A stretch of 64,000 bases of DNA from JAJEDW01 sp963555775 (GTDB lineage: Bacteria; Acidobacteriota; Terriglobia; 20CM-2-55-15), in assembly GCA_963555775.3 (NCBI GenBank), contig CAUVWY020000009.1, positions 1,337,238 to 1,401,237 of the forward strand. The letters run 5' to 3'. The translations under genes were made by a program, and so were the position numbers. Below are positions 35,919 to 45,084 of the stretch, in pieces. The notes beneath the pieces were generated by a model. The model was not told where the DNA came from. It saw nothing but the letters and a program-made list of their open reading frames with translations, and did not search any database. Position 1 is the first letter of the stretch; each line of letters opens with the position of its first letter.

Positions 35919-36087
35919 GCCGGGACAATACCGGCCAATCGCAGCCCATGCGGGCCAATGACGCGAATCGTCTCGACCCGTAGAAGCGCTCTTCGTTTGC
36001 GCTTGCGGGGTTACCCCCCGATCCGGAACGACGCCGTCCGAACCAATTCCTTTCCTATTCGGTACGATTGGCGTAATTTGCGGCAAT

Positions 36088-36942
36088 ATGCAGCCTTCCC
36101 TTCTGGTCATCATCACGGGAGCAAGCGGGTCCGGTAAGGGAACGCTCCTGCGTGCCCTCGAGGATCGGGGTTATTTTTGCGTGGACAACCTGCCCGTGGG
36201 GTTCCTGACCAAGTTTGCGGAACTGATTGCGGACGGAGACGCACAGCGGGCGGCACTGGTTGTCGACGTTCGCGAAGGGCCGGAGCTGGAAACCTTTCCC
36301 CGCATTTACGCGGAATTGCAGAAATTTTCGGGGTTGCGAACGACGTTGTTGTACCTGGATGCGTCGGACGAAGCCCTCATCCGGCGTTTCAGCGAGACGC
36401 GCCGGCCTCACCCCCTCGACCCTACGCTGACGGTCCGCGAAGCGATCGAGGTTGAACGCCAGCGTCTCAACCCGATTCGCGCCATGGCGGATCAGGTGAC
36501 CGAAACCTCGCATTTCTCCATTCACGAATTGCGTGCCTACGCCGACCGTTTGTTGGAACACAAGACCGGATCAGAGCTTCTGGTGACGCTCCTGAGCTTT
36601 GGTTACAAATACGGGATACCTGTGGACGCGGACATGATGTTCGACGTGCGCTTCCTTGCGAATCCCCACTTCGTTCCCGATTTACGCCCGCTAACCGGAT
36701 ACGACGATCCCGTAGTCGATTTCATGAATGCGCAGCCCTTGACCGCGGGATTTCTCGACCGCTTGAAGTCGATGCTGGGGTTCCTGCTGCCCGAATTCGA
36801 ACGGGAGGGGAAGTCCTACCTGACGATCGCCATTGGATGTACCGGTGGCCGGCACCGCTCGGTGATGATTGTCAATGCCCTGGCGAAACTGGCGGGCAAC
36901 GACCGGCGGATCAATGTCGTTCATCGAGACGTGGAAAAGTAG
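36088..36942 (+). CDS. rapZ: RNase adapter / nucleotide-binding protein RapZ
   Basis: 284 residues. Walker A TGASGSGKGTLLRALEDRGYFCVDNLPVGFL, and LDASDEALIRRFSETRRPHPL. The C-terminal half has FGYKYGIPVDADMMFDVRFLANPHFVPDLRPLTGYD and IAIGCTGGRHRSVMI, where RapZ of E. coli binds glucosamine-6-phosphate and small RNAs. In E. coli it controls GlmZ/GlmS; in other phyla the role is less clear. Its place beside rpoN, hpf and PTS genes is conserved. Confidence 0.93.
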   Translation: MQPSLLVIITGASGSGKGTLLRALEDRGYFCVDNLPVGFLTKFAELIADGDAQRAALVVDVREGPELETFPRIYAELQKFSGLRTTLLYLDASDEALIRRFSETRRPHPLDPTLTVREAIEVERQRLNPIRAMADQVTETSHFSIHELRAYADRLLEHKTGSELLVTLLSFGYKYGIPVDADMMFDVRFLANPHFVPDLRPLTGYDDPVVDFMNAQPLTAGFLDRLKSMLGFLLPEFEREGKSYLTIAIGCTGGRHRSVMIVNALAKLAGNDRRINVVHRDVEK

Positions 36943-37041
36943 AACGCCCCGCCATTGTAAGTCTCGGACACAGGCATTTCGGAATCTCCGAGTCGATGAA
37001 CGGCGTGCCCGCGCACCCCGCCTTTCGCGCCCGCACCATGG

Positions 37042-37088
37042 CAGCCCGTGGCCGAACCCTGCAGAAATCGCGTTATGAGCCCCATCGG
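37042..37088. repeat. dispersed palindromic repeat, short left-arm fragment
   Basis: CAGCCCGTGGCCGAACCCTG, then ATCGCGTTATGAGCCCCATCGG match the left end of the repeat family for about 47 bp with several differences. It sits in the rapZ-EIIA gap. The rest of the unit is absent. Confidence 0.55.
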
Positions 37089-37135
37089 ACCTCGGCTTCA
37101 GGTCCGGCAACTGCCAGAAATGCTAAAATTGCTGA

Positions 37136-37543
37136 ATGATTGGCGGCCTCATTGTGACGCACGGGCGCTTGGCAACCGAATTGCTCAACGCGGCCGAGGC
37201 GATCGTCGGCGACGTTCAGAACATTGCCGCGGTGTCGATCGGCTGGCACGATGACGTCGGGATGGCGTCATCGATGATCGAAAAGGCGGTCGCCCGGGTG
37301 AACAATGGTTCCGGCGTTCTCGTACTGACCGACATGTTCGGGGGGACGCCAACCAATATCGCATCCACGTTTCTTGAGGACGGCGTTGTCGAGGTGATTA
37401 CCGGCGTGAACTTGCCGATGCTCATCAAATTGATTCAGCTTGAAGCCGATGTGGATTTGGCCGGCGCGGCGCGGCTGGTTCGAGAGAACGGGCAGAACAA
37501 CATCTACATTGCCAGCGACCTGCTCTCTCCAAGAAAAAAATGA
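37136..37543 (+). CDS. PTS mannose-type EIIA component
   Basis: 135 residues. MIGGLIVTHGRLATELLNAAEAIVG holds the phospho-accepting His9; VLVLTDMFGGTPTNIA is the second conserved block. IIBC/IID permease partners are absent. The stop overlaps the HPr start by 4 bp. In this setting (rpoN, rapZ, HPr, EI) it is more likely a regulatory phosphoryl acceptor than part of a sugar uptake system. Confidence 0.88.
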   Translation: MIGGLIVTHGRLATELLNAAEAIVGDVQNIAAVSIGWHDDVGMASSMIEKAVARVNNGSGVLVLTDMFGGTPTNIASTFLEDGVVEVITGVNLPMLIKLIQLEADVDLAGAARLVRENGQNNIYIASDLLSPRKK

Positions 37544-37830
37544 TCGACCGCGAAGTTGTGATCGGCCACGAGTTGGGCCTTCATGCACGAGTGTCTGCCA
37601 AGCTCGTTCAGTTGTCTTCGAGGTTCGAGTCCCGGATTCGTATTTCGCGAACGGATCGAGTCGGGATGGCCGAGGCCGACGCGCGAAGTATCCTGTCGAT
37701 TCTGCTGCTTGCCGCCGCTTGCGGCACGCGCGTTCGCGTTTCGGCCGACGGAAGCGACGAAGAACAGGCCGTGTTCGCCGTCTGTGAGTACCTTGAGGGC
37801 CGCGCTGATCCTCGGAGTGGAACCGAATGA
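37540..37830 (+). CDS. ptsH: phosphocarrier protein HPr
   Basis: 96 residues. GHELGLHARVSAKLVQLSSRF contains the active His (GLHAR, His16). ADARSILSILLLAAACGTRV occupies the place of the regulatory Ser46 region, so a Ser able to be phosphorylated by HPr kinase is present, though no hprK gene is seen nearby. It overlaps both neighbours by 4 bp, which implies tight co-translation with EIIA and EI. Confidence 0.9.
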   Translation: MIDREVVIGHELGLHARVSAKLVQLSSRFESRIRISRTDRVGMAEADARSILSILLLAAACGTRVRVSADGSDEEQAVFAVCEYLEGRADPRSGTE

Positions 37831-39545
37831 CTGTTGTCGAGCGCAGACTGACCGGAGTGGCGGCCTCGCCTGGGGTGGCGCTTGGACATGCCGTAACCTC
37901 GTGGGATCCCGAGTTTGTAACGCTCAACTACACGCTGGCGCCCGAGGACATCGAGTCGCAAGTGGCGAGCCTTCGCGAGTCCGTCGAACAGTCCCGCCGG
38001 CAACTCGCCACGATGCAAGGCAAACTCGAACAGTCGGTCGGCGGAGATTCCACAACGCTCATCGATGCGCATCTGCTGATCCTGGAAGACCGGATGTTCG
38101 TGGATCGAATCGTCGAGAAGATCCGCGAAGAACGGATCAACGCGGAATGGGCCATTCAAGCCGTCAGCAACGGCATACTTGAAGCGTACGATCGCGTGCA
38201 CGACGACTATCTTCGGGATCGCCGCGGGGACCTCGAGGACGTCGTTCGACGCCTGTTATCCCATCTTCGCTCCTACCATCCGCTGACCTTCGATTCGCTA
38301 CGCTACAACTCGATCCTTGTCGGACACACGATATTGCCCCTCACGTTGCTCGAATTGAAATCTGCCCGCCTGGTCGGCGTGGTGACCGAAACCGGAGGCC
38401 CGCTATCGCACACGGGGATCATCGCGCGCTCCATGAACGTGCCCGCGGTGATGGGGGTGACCGACGTGCTGCCGGGTTTGATGTCGGGGGAACTCATCAT
38501 CGTGGATGGCGACGAGGGAGTCGTCATCCGGGCACCGTCGGAAGAAACACTCGAAGACTACAGAGCCCGGGTCAAGGAGGAGGTCAAAACCCGTCGCCGC
38601 CGGGACCGACCGACGAGCGCTCCGTGTGTGACGAAGGACCGGATATCGATTCTTCTGGGATCCAACATCAACTTCAAGGAAGAGGTCGACGCGGCCATCG
38701 CCAATGAATGCGAAGCGGTGGGCTTGTACCGCACCGAATTCGATTTCTATCGCGACGGGAGCATGCCTGCCGAAGACCGCCTCGTTGAGGACTATTCCTA
38801 TGTCCTCTCGCACGCGAAGACGATGTGGGTCAACATCCGGGCCGTCGATGCCGGCATGCACGGAGGACTGGACGGAGGCACCTCCGCGGGTGCTCGAGGA
38901 CTGCGTTTTCTGCTCGAGAACCGGGATCTCTTCAAAAGACAACTTCGCGCCATATACCGCGCCTCGGTCCATGGACACGCCCGGATTCTGCTGCCGTTCG
39001 TGTCCACGCTCGATGAACTTGCGGAGGCGCGCCAGATCGATGCCGAGGTCCGGCGCCTGTTAACCCGCGGCGGTATTCCATTTGACGATGCGGTTCCGAT
39101 GGGGGTCATGATTGAAACGCCCGCCGCGGCCCAAACTTGCGATCTCATGGCGTCCGAGGCCGATTTCATGTGTCTCGGCACGAACGATCTGATCCAGTAC
39201 ATGTTTGCCGTAGATCGGACCGACCTGGCGAGTCTTCAACTCTATGACCCGTTCCATCCCGCCGTGCTCCGCGTCCTCAAACAAGTGCAGAGCTTGGTTG
39301 AACCCACGGGGAAACCGGTGGTGGTCTGCGGTGAATTGGCAGCCGATCCCTATTCGGCCGCCGTGCTGCTGGGACTGGGTTACACCCGCCTGTCGGTCAA
39401 CGTTGGCGCCTATTCGCGGATCAAACGGATGATCCGGTCGGTAGCGCTGGGTGAACTGCGAGAACTTGCGGAAGCGCTCTTGAAGATGCGAAGCCGCAAC
39501 CGGATAGAACAGCGGATTCGCGACACTTTGGCGGTGGGCCTGTGA
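37827..39545 (+). CDS. ptsI: phosphoenolpyruvate-protein phosphotransferase (enzyme I)
   Basis: 572 residues, the standard length. Phospho-His is in TETGGPLSHTGIIARSMNVPAVMG. The PEP-binding barrel contains GLYRTEFDFYRDG, ARGLRFLLEN, MIETPAAAQTCDLMASEADFMCLGTNDLIQY and the late VVCGELAADPYSAAVLLGLG, which carries the catalytic Cys. It transfers phosphate from PEP to HPr. The C-terminus overlaps the next gene's start by 4 bp. Confidence 0.95.
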   Translation: MTVVERRLTGVAASPGVALGHAVTSWDPEFVTLNYTLAPEDIESQVASLRESVEQSRRQLATMQGKLEQSVGGDSTTLIDAHLLILEDRMFVDRIVEKIREERINAEWAIQAVSNGILEAYDRVHDDYLRDRRGDLEDVVRRLLSHLRSYHPLTFDSLRYNSILVGHTILPLTLLELKSARLVGVVTETGGPLSHTGIIARSMNVPAVMGVTDVLPGLMSGELIIVDGDEGVVIRAPSEETLEDYRARVKEEVKTRRRRDRPTSAPCVTKDRISILLGSNINFKEEVDAAIANECEAVGLYRTEFDFYRDGSMPAEDRLVEDYSYVLSHAKTMWVNIRAVDAGMHGGLDGGTSAGARGLRFLLENRDLFKRQLRAIYRASVHGHARILLPFVSTLDELAEARQIDAEVRRLLTRGGIPFDDAVPMGVMIETPAAAQTCDLMASEADFMCLGTNDLIQYMFAVDRTDLASLQLYDPFHPAVLRVLKQVQSLVEPTGKPVVVCGELAADPYSAAVLLGLGYTRLSVNVGAYSRIKRMIRSVALGELRELAEALLKMRSRNRIEQRIRDTLAVGL

Positions 39546-41323
39546 ACCCGGATACCCGGAACGTGGTTGACCGTTTTTGGGCATATCTTCGTCCGTATTC
39601 CTGGACCGTCCTTGTCACGCTGGCATTTACTCTGGTCCTGGTTCCGCTCGAAGCCTCGTATCCCATTCTGCTGGGGCTCGTAATCGACACGATGCTGGGC
39701 GGATCCACGACTCCGTTCGCCGATCTGCCGATTCCAGAATTCGACGTGTCGGTGCCGGTCGGATATGGCGCATGGTTGCTGGTCGTATTGGTCCTGGTTA
39801 CCGTCGTCAAGGCCATTGCGCTCTACGCCTCGGTAGCCGCGGTCGCATTTCTGGGACATTCCGTGGTTCGCGACCTCCGGACGGACGTCTATCGATCGAT
39901 TGTTTCTCAGCCCCTCGGTTTCTTCTCGGGCTACCCCACCGGGGAGCTCATATCGCGGGTGTCGTCCGATGTCGAGCGAGTTCAGACCGCGGTCTCGGAA
40001 ACCTTTGCGGACCTGTTGAAGCAGAGTGCGATTCTCGTGGCCATGTTCGGCGTTGTCCTGTTTGTCGACTGGAAACTCACGCTCTACTCCCTGACCCTGA
40101 TTCCCCTGGTGTTTTTCCCGTCGCTCTGGTTTGGCCGGCGGTTGCGCCGGTTGAGCAAGGCGAATCAGGGCGAGATGGCCGGGATGGCCAATATCCTGTT
40201 CGAGACCTTTTCGGGCAATCGTATCGTCAAGATTTTCACGATGGAGTCGGCGGAATTGGGCAAGTTCCGTTCCGTCGCCCGGCGGGTGTTCCGATTGGGT
40301 TTCCGGCAACGCTTGACCCATGCGCTGTCGTCTCCGCTCATGGAGGTCCTGGGAATCCTGGTAATCGCCGGATTCCTGGTTTACGCACAGAATGAGATTC
40401 AGGCCGGCCGGATGAGTGCCGGGGCGTTTATCACGTTTATCCTGGCCCTGATACGGTTGTACGACCCGATTCGCCGGATGACCGGCATCAACAACTCCTT
40501 CCAGCAGGCGATCGGCGCGTCCGCCAAGTTGTTCCAGATCATGGAGTCGCCCAGCGAGCCGGATGCGGGGCACAAGGAACTCGGCGAATTTCATTCGGCC
40601 GTCGAGTTCGAAAATGTTCGTTTCGTTTACGACGGTAAGGGGCCGGACGAGAGTCCCACGATCGATGGCGTAACGTTCAGGTTGCACCGTGGAGAAGTTC
40701 TTGCGCTGGTGGGTTCCAGCGGAGCGGGGAAGACCACGCTGGTGAATCTCATTCCACGGCTCTACGATGTGACCGGCGGATGTATCTCGGTTGACGGGAC
40801 CGATCTCCGGGACTTCAAACTGGAATCGTTGCGCCGGAAGATCGCGATGGTCACCCAGGATGTCATCCTTTTCAACGATACGATTCGAACCAATATCGCG
40901 TACGGTAATCCGGATGCGGATGACGGCGCGATTCTCGCGGCGGCCCGGGCGGCGTTGGTCGACGAATTCGTGTCGCGACTGCCGGACCGATACGACACCG
41001 TCATCGGCGAGCGGGGAACGCGCCTGTCGGGCGGCGAACGCCAGAGGATCTCGATCGCGCGCGCTCTGCTCAAGGATGCGCCCATCCTGATTCTGGACGA
41101 GGCGACCTCCTCTCTGGATACCGAATCCGAAGCACTGGTGCAAGAGGCGCTCGAAAACCTGATGGAAGGCCGGACGACACTCGTCATTGCCCATCGATTG
41201 TCGACCATACGGCGGGCGGACAGAATTCTTGTGCTGGACAACGGAAGGGTTCAGGAGGAGGGCACACATGACGACCTGCTACTCCGTCAGGGCACTTATT
41301 GGAAGCTTCATAATGCCGTTTGA
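39542..41323 (+). CDS. msbA: MsbA-like lipid/multidrug ABC exporter (TMD-NBD fusion)
   Basis: 593 residues, a half-transporter. The membrane domain (about 15-320, six segments) is followed by an ATPase domain with Walker A LVGSSGAGKTTLVNLIPRLYD, Q-loop MVTQDVILFNDTI, signature LSGGERQRISIARALLKDAPILILDEATSSLD, and H-loop VIAHRLSTIRRADRI. Length and motif wording fit MsbA, which flips lipid A-core, and the LPS setting fits too; a multidrug exporter cannot be excluded. The start is GTG. Confidence 0.85.
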   Translation: MNPDTRNVVDRFWAYLRPYSWTVLVTLAFTLVLVPLEASYPILLGLVIDTMLGGSTTPFADLPIPEFDVSVPVGYGAWLLVVLVLVTVVKAIALYASVAAVAFLGHSVVRDLRTDVYRSIVSQPLGFFSGYPTGELISRVSSDVERVQTAVSETFADLLKQSAILVAMFGVVLFVDWKLTLYSLTLIPLVFFPSLWFGRRLRRLSKANQGEMAGMANILFETFSGNRIVKIFTMESAELGKFRSVARRVFRLGFRQRLTHALSSPLMEVLGILVIAGFLVYAQNEIQAGRMSAGAFITFILALIRLYDPIRRMTGINNSFQQAIGASAKLFQIMESPSEPDAGHKELGEFHSAVEFENVRFVYDGKGPDESPTIDGVTFRLHRGEVLALVGSSGAGKTTLVNLIPRLYDVTGGCISVDGTDLRDFKLESLRRKIAMVTQDVILFNDTIRTNIAYGNPDADDGAILAAARAALVDEFVSRLPDRYDTVIGERGTRLSGGERQRISIARALLKDAPILILDEATSSLDTESEALVQEALENLMEGRTTLVIAHRLSTIRRADRILVLDNGRVQEEGTHDDLLLRQGTYWKLHNAV

Positions 41324-41335
41324 GGATGCGATTTC

Positions 41336-42235
41336 ATGATTTCGAGTATGACGGGATTCGGTTCGAGCCGGGTGGAGTCGGCCAATGTCGCGATTTCGGT
41401 CGAGGCCAAGACGGTGAATCATCGGTATCTCGATCTCAACGTTCGCCTGCCCTCCGAGTTTCAAAACCTGGAACCGGTGGTTCGCAAGGCCGCTTCATCG
41501 AAGCTCAACCGCGGTCGCGTCGATATCTTTGTCAAGATCGAGCTCACGAGCGCCGCGGTAAAAATCGTTGCGGACTCCACGCTGATCGCGGAATACGTCG
41601 AACTGGCGAAGGATTTGCAGTCCCGGTTTCCAATTTCAGGGGAGTTGACTCTGGAAGCCGTTTCAAGGATTCCGGGCGCCATTCAGGTGATCGGCGGCGA
41701 CCCGAACAGGCAAGAACAGGCGGCGTTGGCGGAATACGTCGAAACCGCCACGCGCGAAGCGCTCGATCAGGTGTGTGAAATGCGGAGAAAGGAAGGCGAG
41801 GCGCTGGTGACCGACTTCAAAGGCCGTCTCGAGACGATCCGCGGGCATCTGGACACGATCGGTCAAAGTGCGACGGCACTGCTTCAGCACTACCGCCAGT
41901 TGTTGACGCGCCGATTGGAGGTGCTGGCGCCGAACCTTGCTGTCGACAGCAACCGGGTCGAGGTCGAGGCCCTGATCCACGCCGAAAAATCGGACATTGC
42001 CGAGGAGGTGACCCGTCTCGAGAGCCACCTCGACCAGTTTGGCGCCGTGCTGGACAAGCGGGCCGAAGCCGGCAAACGACTCGATTTTCTGCTGCAGGAA
42101 ATGAACAGGGAAATCAGCACGATTCTCTCCAAGACCTCCGGCCTCAACCAGACCGGCGGGTCGATAGGGCAGGCGGGCATCGACATCAAGGTCGAAATCG
42201 ACAAGTTGCGGGAGCAGGTCCAGAATATCGAATAG
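41336..42235 (+). CDS. yicC: YicC-family endoribonuclease
   Basis: 299 residues. ISSMTGFGSSRVESANVAISVEAKTVNHRYLDLNVRLPSEFQNLE is the unmistakable YicC N-terminus. The C-terminal DUF1732 part includes VEVEALIHAEKSDIAEEVTRLESHLDQF and GKRLDFLLQEMNREISTILSKTSG. E. coli YicC is an endoribonuclease linked to small-RNA turnover. It precedes gmk, rpoZ and coaBC, a conserved order. Confidence 0.93.
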   Translation: MISSMTGFGSSRVESANVAISVEAKTVNHRYLDLNVRLPSEFQNLEPVVRKAASSKLNRGRVDIFVKIELTSAAVKIVADSTLIAEYVELAKDLQSRFPISGELTLEAVSRIPGAIQVIGGDPNRQEQAALAEYVETATREALDQVCEMRRKEGEALVTDFKGRLETIRGHLDTIGQSATALLQHYRQLLTRRLEVLAPNLAVDSNRVEVEALIHAEKSDIAEEVTRLESHLDQFGAVLDKRAEAGKRLDFLLQEMNREISTILSKTSGLNQTGGSIGQAGIDIKVEIDKLREQVQNIE

Positions 42236-42315
42236 GCCGCCTGGATCGCACCCTCTGTTGCCGAATTGTTGTGCGGGACGAACCTGTGCAGTGAATTTGC
42301 GCTATATTCAATAGG

Positions 42316-42936
42316 TTGCGCGGCAATCTGTACATCGTTTCGGCACCTTCGGGATCCGGGAAAACCACCCTGCTCGACCAGATCGTCGCCAGGTTCGACG
42401 ATCTGATTTTCTCGGTGTCCTATACGACCCGGCAACCCCGAGGCCGGGAGCGGCACGGCGTGGAGTATTTTTATGTCGGGCGCGACGAGTTCCTCGGGAT
42501 GGTGGAACGCGAGGAATTTATCGAGTGGGCTGAAGTTCACGGGAACTGTTACGGGACCTCCCGCCGGTTTGTGGATGAAAATCTCGAATCCGGCAAGAAC
42601 GTCATTCTGGACATCGACGTTCGTGGCAAGGATCAGGTTCAGGAAAAAGTAGCCGGCGCCGTGACGATTTTCTTGTTGCCCCCGTCCTATGGGGAACTCG
42701 AGCGCCGGCTGAAGGCGCGGCAACTCGAGGACGAGGCGACGATTCGCATGCGCCTCGCGATTGCCAAGAAAGAGATTCAGCGGTACCGCGACTACGACTT
42801 CATTATCGTCAATGACAAGCTCAAGGATTCGGAGGTCGCGTTGGAGGCAGTCATTCGGGCCGGGGCGGCCCGCCCGATGAATCAGGAAGCGAGAATCAGA
42901 GAGATTATTCAGTCTTTTGGGGGTGCGGATTGTTAG
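42316..42936 (+). CDS. gmk: guanylate kinase
   Basis: 206 residues. LYIVSAPSGSGKTTLLDQIV is the P-loop. FSVSYTTRQPRGRERHGVEYFYV binds GMP. IEWAEVHGNCYGTSR and VILDIDVRGKDQVQEK follow. It converts GMP to GDP. TTG start, because the conserved N-terminus begins right there and no ATG lies nearby. The end overlaps rpoZ. Confidence 0.93.
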   Translation: MRGNLYIVSAPSGSGKTTLLDQIVARFDDLIFSVSYTTRQPRGRERHGVEYFYVGRDEFLGMVEREEFIEWAEVHGNCYGTSRRFVDENLESGKNVILDIDVRGKDQVQEKVAGAVTIFLLPPSYGELERRLKARQLEDEATIRMRLAIAKKEIQRYRDYDFIIVNDKLKDSEVALEAVIRAGAARPMNQEARIREIIQSFGGADC

Positions 42937-43130
42937 TGATTCCAGACAATATTGACAGCAAATATCGTTTTGTCGTTCTTTCGGCTCTGCGGGCACGACA
43001 GATTCAGAGCGGAAGCCCTACGATGGTCGAGGAGCTGGGACGCAAGTCGACGACGGTGGCCCGGCAGGAACTGGTCGAGGGATTGATCCAGTTCTCGGTT
43101 CCCGAAAAGGAAAACCTGTTCCAAAAGTGA
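42930..43130 (+). CDS. rpoZ: RNA polymerase omega subunit
   Basis: 66 residues. SKYRFVVLSALRARQIQSGS matches the omega segment that clamps the beta' C-terminus (usual form RY.LV..AA.RARQL..G). It lies between gmk and coaBC, its standard position. The start is TTG 42930 or GTG 42936; both overlap the gmk stop. It lacks the usual Pro-rich acidic tail. Confidence depends on both motif and place. Confidence 0.85.
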   Translation: MLVIPDNIDSKYRFVVLSALRARQIQSGSPTMVEELGRKSTTVARQELVEGLIQFSVPEKENLFQK

Positions 43131-44350
43131 CCGATAAGAGATCGTCAGCACCTCGCCGCAAGATTGCGTTGGGTGTTAGCGGCGGAATCGCCTGCTACAA
43201 GGCCGCCGACATCCTGCGGCGGTTGCAGGACCGCGGTTTCGACGTCGTTGTCCTGATGACGGCGGGCGCTCGCCGCTTCGTGACTCCCCTGACGTTCGGC
43301 GCGCTCTCCGGGAACAGGGTCTACACCGGCATCTTCGAGGGAGACGCCGAAGGCGCCGACTTCACGGGCGCTTTCGACCACATCTTCCTTGCACAGTCGA
43401 CGGATCTGTTCCTGGTGGCGCCGGCCACGGCCAGTTGTATCGCGCGCATGGCTCAGGGGATTGCCGACGACTTCCTCACCACCTTCCATCTTGCCCTTCA
43501 ATCGCCGATCGTGATCGCGCCGGCCATGAATACCCGGATGTGGGAGCACCCGAGTGTCCAGGCCAACCTTGAAATACTGAAGTCCCGCGGCGCGCGGGTC
43601 ATCGATCCTGAAGTGGGTCAGATGGCTTGTCATACCTATGGACCGGGGCGTTTGGCCGATGTCGAATCGATCGTGGAGTTCGTTGTGTCCATCCTGAATC
43701 GGCCAACGGACTTCGAGGGTCGAAAGATTCTGGTGACGGCCGGACCAACGGTCGAGGATATCGATCCGGTTCGATTCATGAGCAACCGGTCCTCGGGCAA
43801 GATGGGATACGCGGTGGCGCAGGCGGTTCTGGATCGTGGCGGCGAAGTCGTCCTGGTGTCCGGACCGACGGCGTTGAAGTTTCCGGGCGCCATTCAGGTT
43901 CGGACCACCCGCGAGATGCACGATGCGGTCATGGGGAACATGGATGGCGTGGACGCGGTCGTGAAGGCTGCCGCACCGCTGGACTTCCGCCCCGTAATTG
44001 CCGCGTCCCAAAAGATCAAGAAATCCGACGGTCTCGACCTCCGCTTCGAACCCACCGGGGACATCTTGTACGAACTCGGCCAGCGAAAGAACGGGACCGT
44101 TCTGGTGGGTTTCGCGGCCGAAACCCAGCGGCACCGGGAATTCGGCCTGAAGAAGCTCCGTGCCAAGAATCTCGACCTGATCGTGGTCAACCCGGTCTCG
44201 GGACCCGATTCGGCATTCGACAATGATACGAATCGGGTCAGTCTCATCGACGCTTCCGGTGAGTCCGAGGATCTGGAGACCATGTCCAAGGAAGATTTGG
44301 CGCATCGCATCCTCGATCGGGTCGCGAAGCTCCTGTCGCCGCCCGTTTGA
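43127..44350 (+). CDS. coaBC: bifunctional phosphopantothenoylcysteine decarboxylase/synthase CoaBC
   Basis: 407 residues. The CoaC half has IALGVSGGIACYKAADILRRL, APATASCIARMAQGIADDFLTT and the substrate loop APAMNTRMWEHPSVQANL. The CoaB half from about 190 has ILVTAGPTVEDIDPVRFMSNRSSGKMGYAVA and ADAVVKAAAPLDFRP-like sequence. It makes 4'-phosphopantetheine in CoA synthesis. GTG start overlapping rpoZ by 4 bp. Confidence 0.94.
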   Translation: MTDKRSSAPRRKIALGVSGGIACYKAADILRRLQDRGFDVVVLMTAGARRFVTPLTFGALSGNRVYTGIFEGDAEGADFTGAFDHIFLAQSTDLFLVAPATASCIARMAQGIADDFLTTFHLALQSPIVIAPAMNTRMWEHPSVQANLEILKSRGARVIDPEVGQMACHTYGPGRLADVESIVEFVVSILNRPTDFEGRKILVTAGPTVEDIDPVRFMSNRSSGKMGYAVAQAVLDRGGEVVLVSGPTALKFPGAIQVRTTREMHDAVMGNMDGVDAVVKAAAPLDFRPVIAASQKIKKSDGLDLRFEPTGDILYELGQRKNGTVLVGFAAETQRHREFGLKKLRAKNLDLIVVNPVSGPDSAFDNDTNRVSLIDASGESEDLETMSKEDLAHRILDRVAKLLSPPV

Positions 44351-44360
44351 ACTGTTTGAG

Positions 44361-45077
44361 ATGAATCGAGAGGAACTTGCGGATCAATTCGAGTTCTTTC
44401 GGGATATCGGCATTTCACTTGTGGATATCGATGCGCCGCAACGCGTTCAGCCGGCTCGAGCCGCTTCGGGGTCGGCGGTGGCAGGCAAACCCGAGGCAGT
44501 TCACGGGTCCTCGGCGCCGGACATTTCGATGACCCTGGAGACCATACGGGAAGATCTTGGAGACTGTCAGCGTTGCCAGCTGGCGCAGACGCGGACCCAC
44601 ATCGTCTACGGTTCGGGAAGTCCCGATGCGCGGCTCGTTTTTGTCGGTGAGGCCCCGGGGTCGGATGAAGATCGGCAGGGCCTGCCCTTCGTCGGGCGAG
44701 CGGGCCAACTTCTGACCCGGATCATCGAATCCATCGGGTTGAAGCGCGACGACGTATACATCTGCAACGTGCTCAAGTGCCGTCCCCCCGGCAATCGCAA
44801 TCCCGAGCCCGTTGAAGTGGATACCTGCAGCCCGTTCCTCAGGCGCCAGATTGCGGCGATCCAACCGAAGATAGTCTGCTGTCTGGGGACGTTCGCCGCA
44901 CAGACGGTCATGAGCATGAAGGTTCCGATTTCCAGGCTTCGCGGTGAATTCCACGAAATCGACGGTATTCGGTACATCGCGACCTTTCATCCGGCATACC
45001 TGCTGCGCAATGCAGAAAAGAAGCGTGAAGTCTGGGAAGATATGAAAAAGATCCGGGCCGCTCTGATCGGGTCCTGA
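44361..45077 (+). CDS. uracil-DNA glycosylase, family 4 ([4Fe-4S])
   Basis: About 238 residues. A non-conserved N-terminal 60 residues is followed by DCQRCQLAQTRTHIVYGSG (first two cluster Cys), VFVGEAPGSDEDRQGLPFVGRAGQLL (catalytic region), NVLKCRPPGNRNPEPVE (third Cys), CSPFLRRQI (fourth) and ATFHPAYLLRN. It removes uracil from DNA. The ATG at 44361, ten bases after coaBC, is used; a longer frame lies inside coaBC. Confidence 0.92.
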   Translation: MNREELADQFEFFRDIGISLVDIDAPQRVQPARAASGSAVAGKPEAVHGSSAPDISMTLETIREDLGDCQRCQLAQTRTHIVYGSGSPDARLVFVGEAPGSDEDRQGLPFVGRAGQLLTRIIESIGLKRDDVYICNVLKCRPPGNRNPEPVEVDTCSPFLRRQIAAIQPKIVCCLGTFAAQTVMSMKVPISRLRGEFHEIDGIRYIATFHPAYLLRNAEKKREVWEDMKKIRAALIGS

Positions 45078-45084
45078 GACTCCG

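Noticed and set aside
37620..37640. GGTTCGAGTCCCGGATT resembling a tRNA T-arm
   Set aside because: It lies within the HPr coding sequence and no cloverleaf can be built around it.
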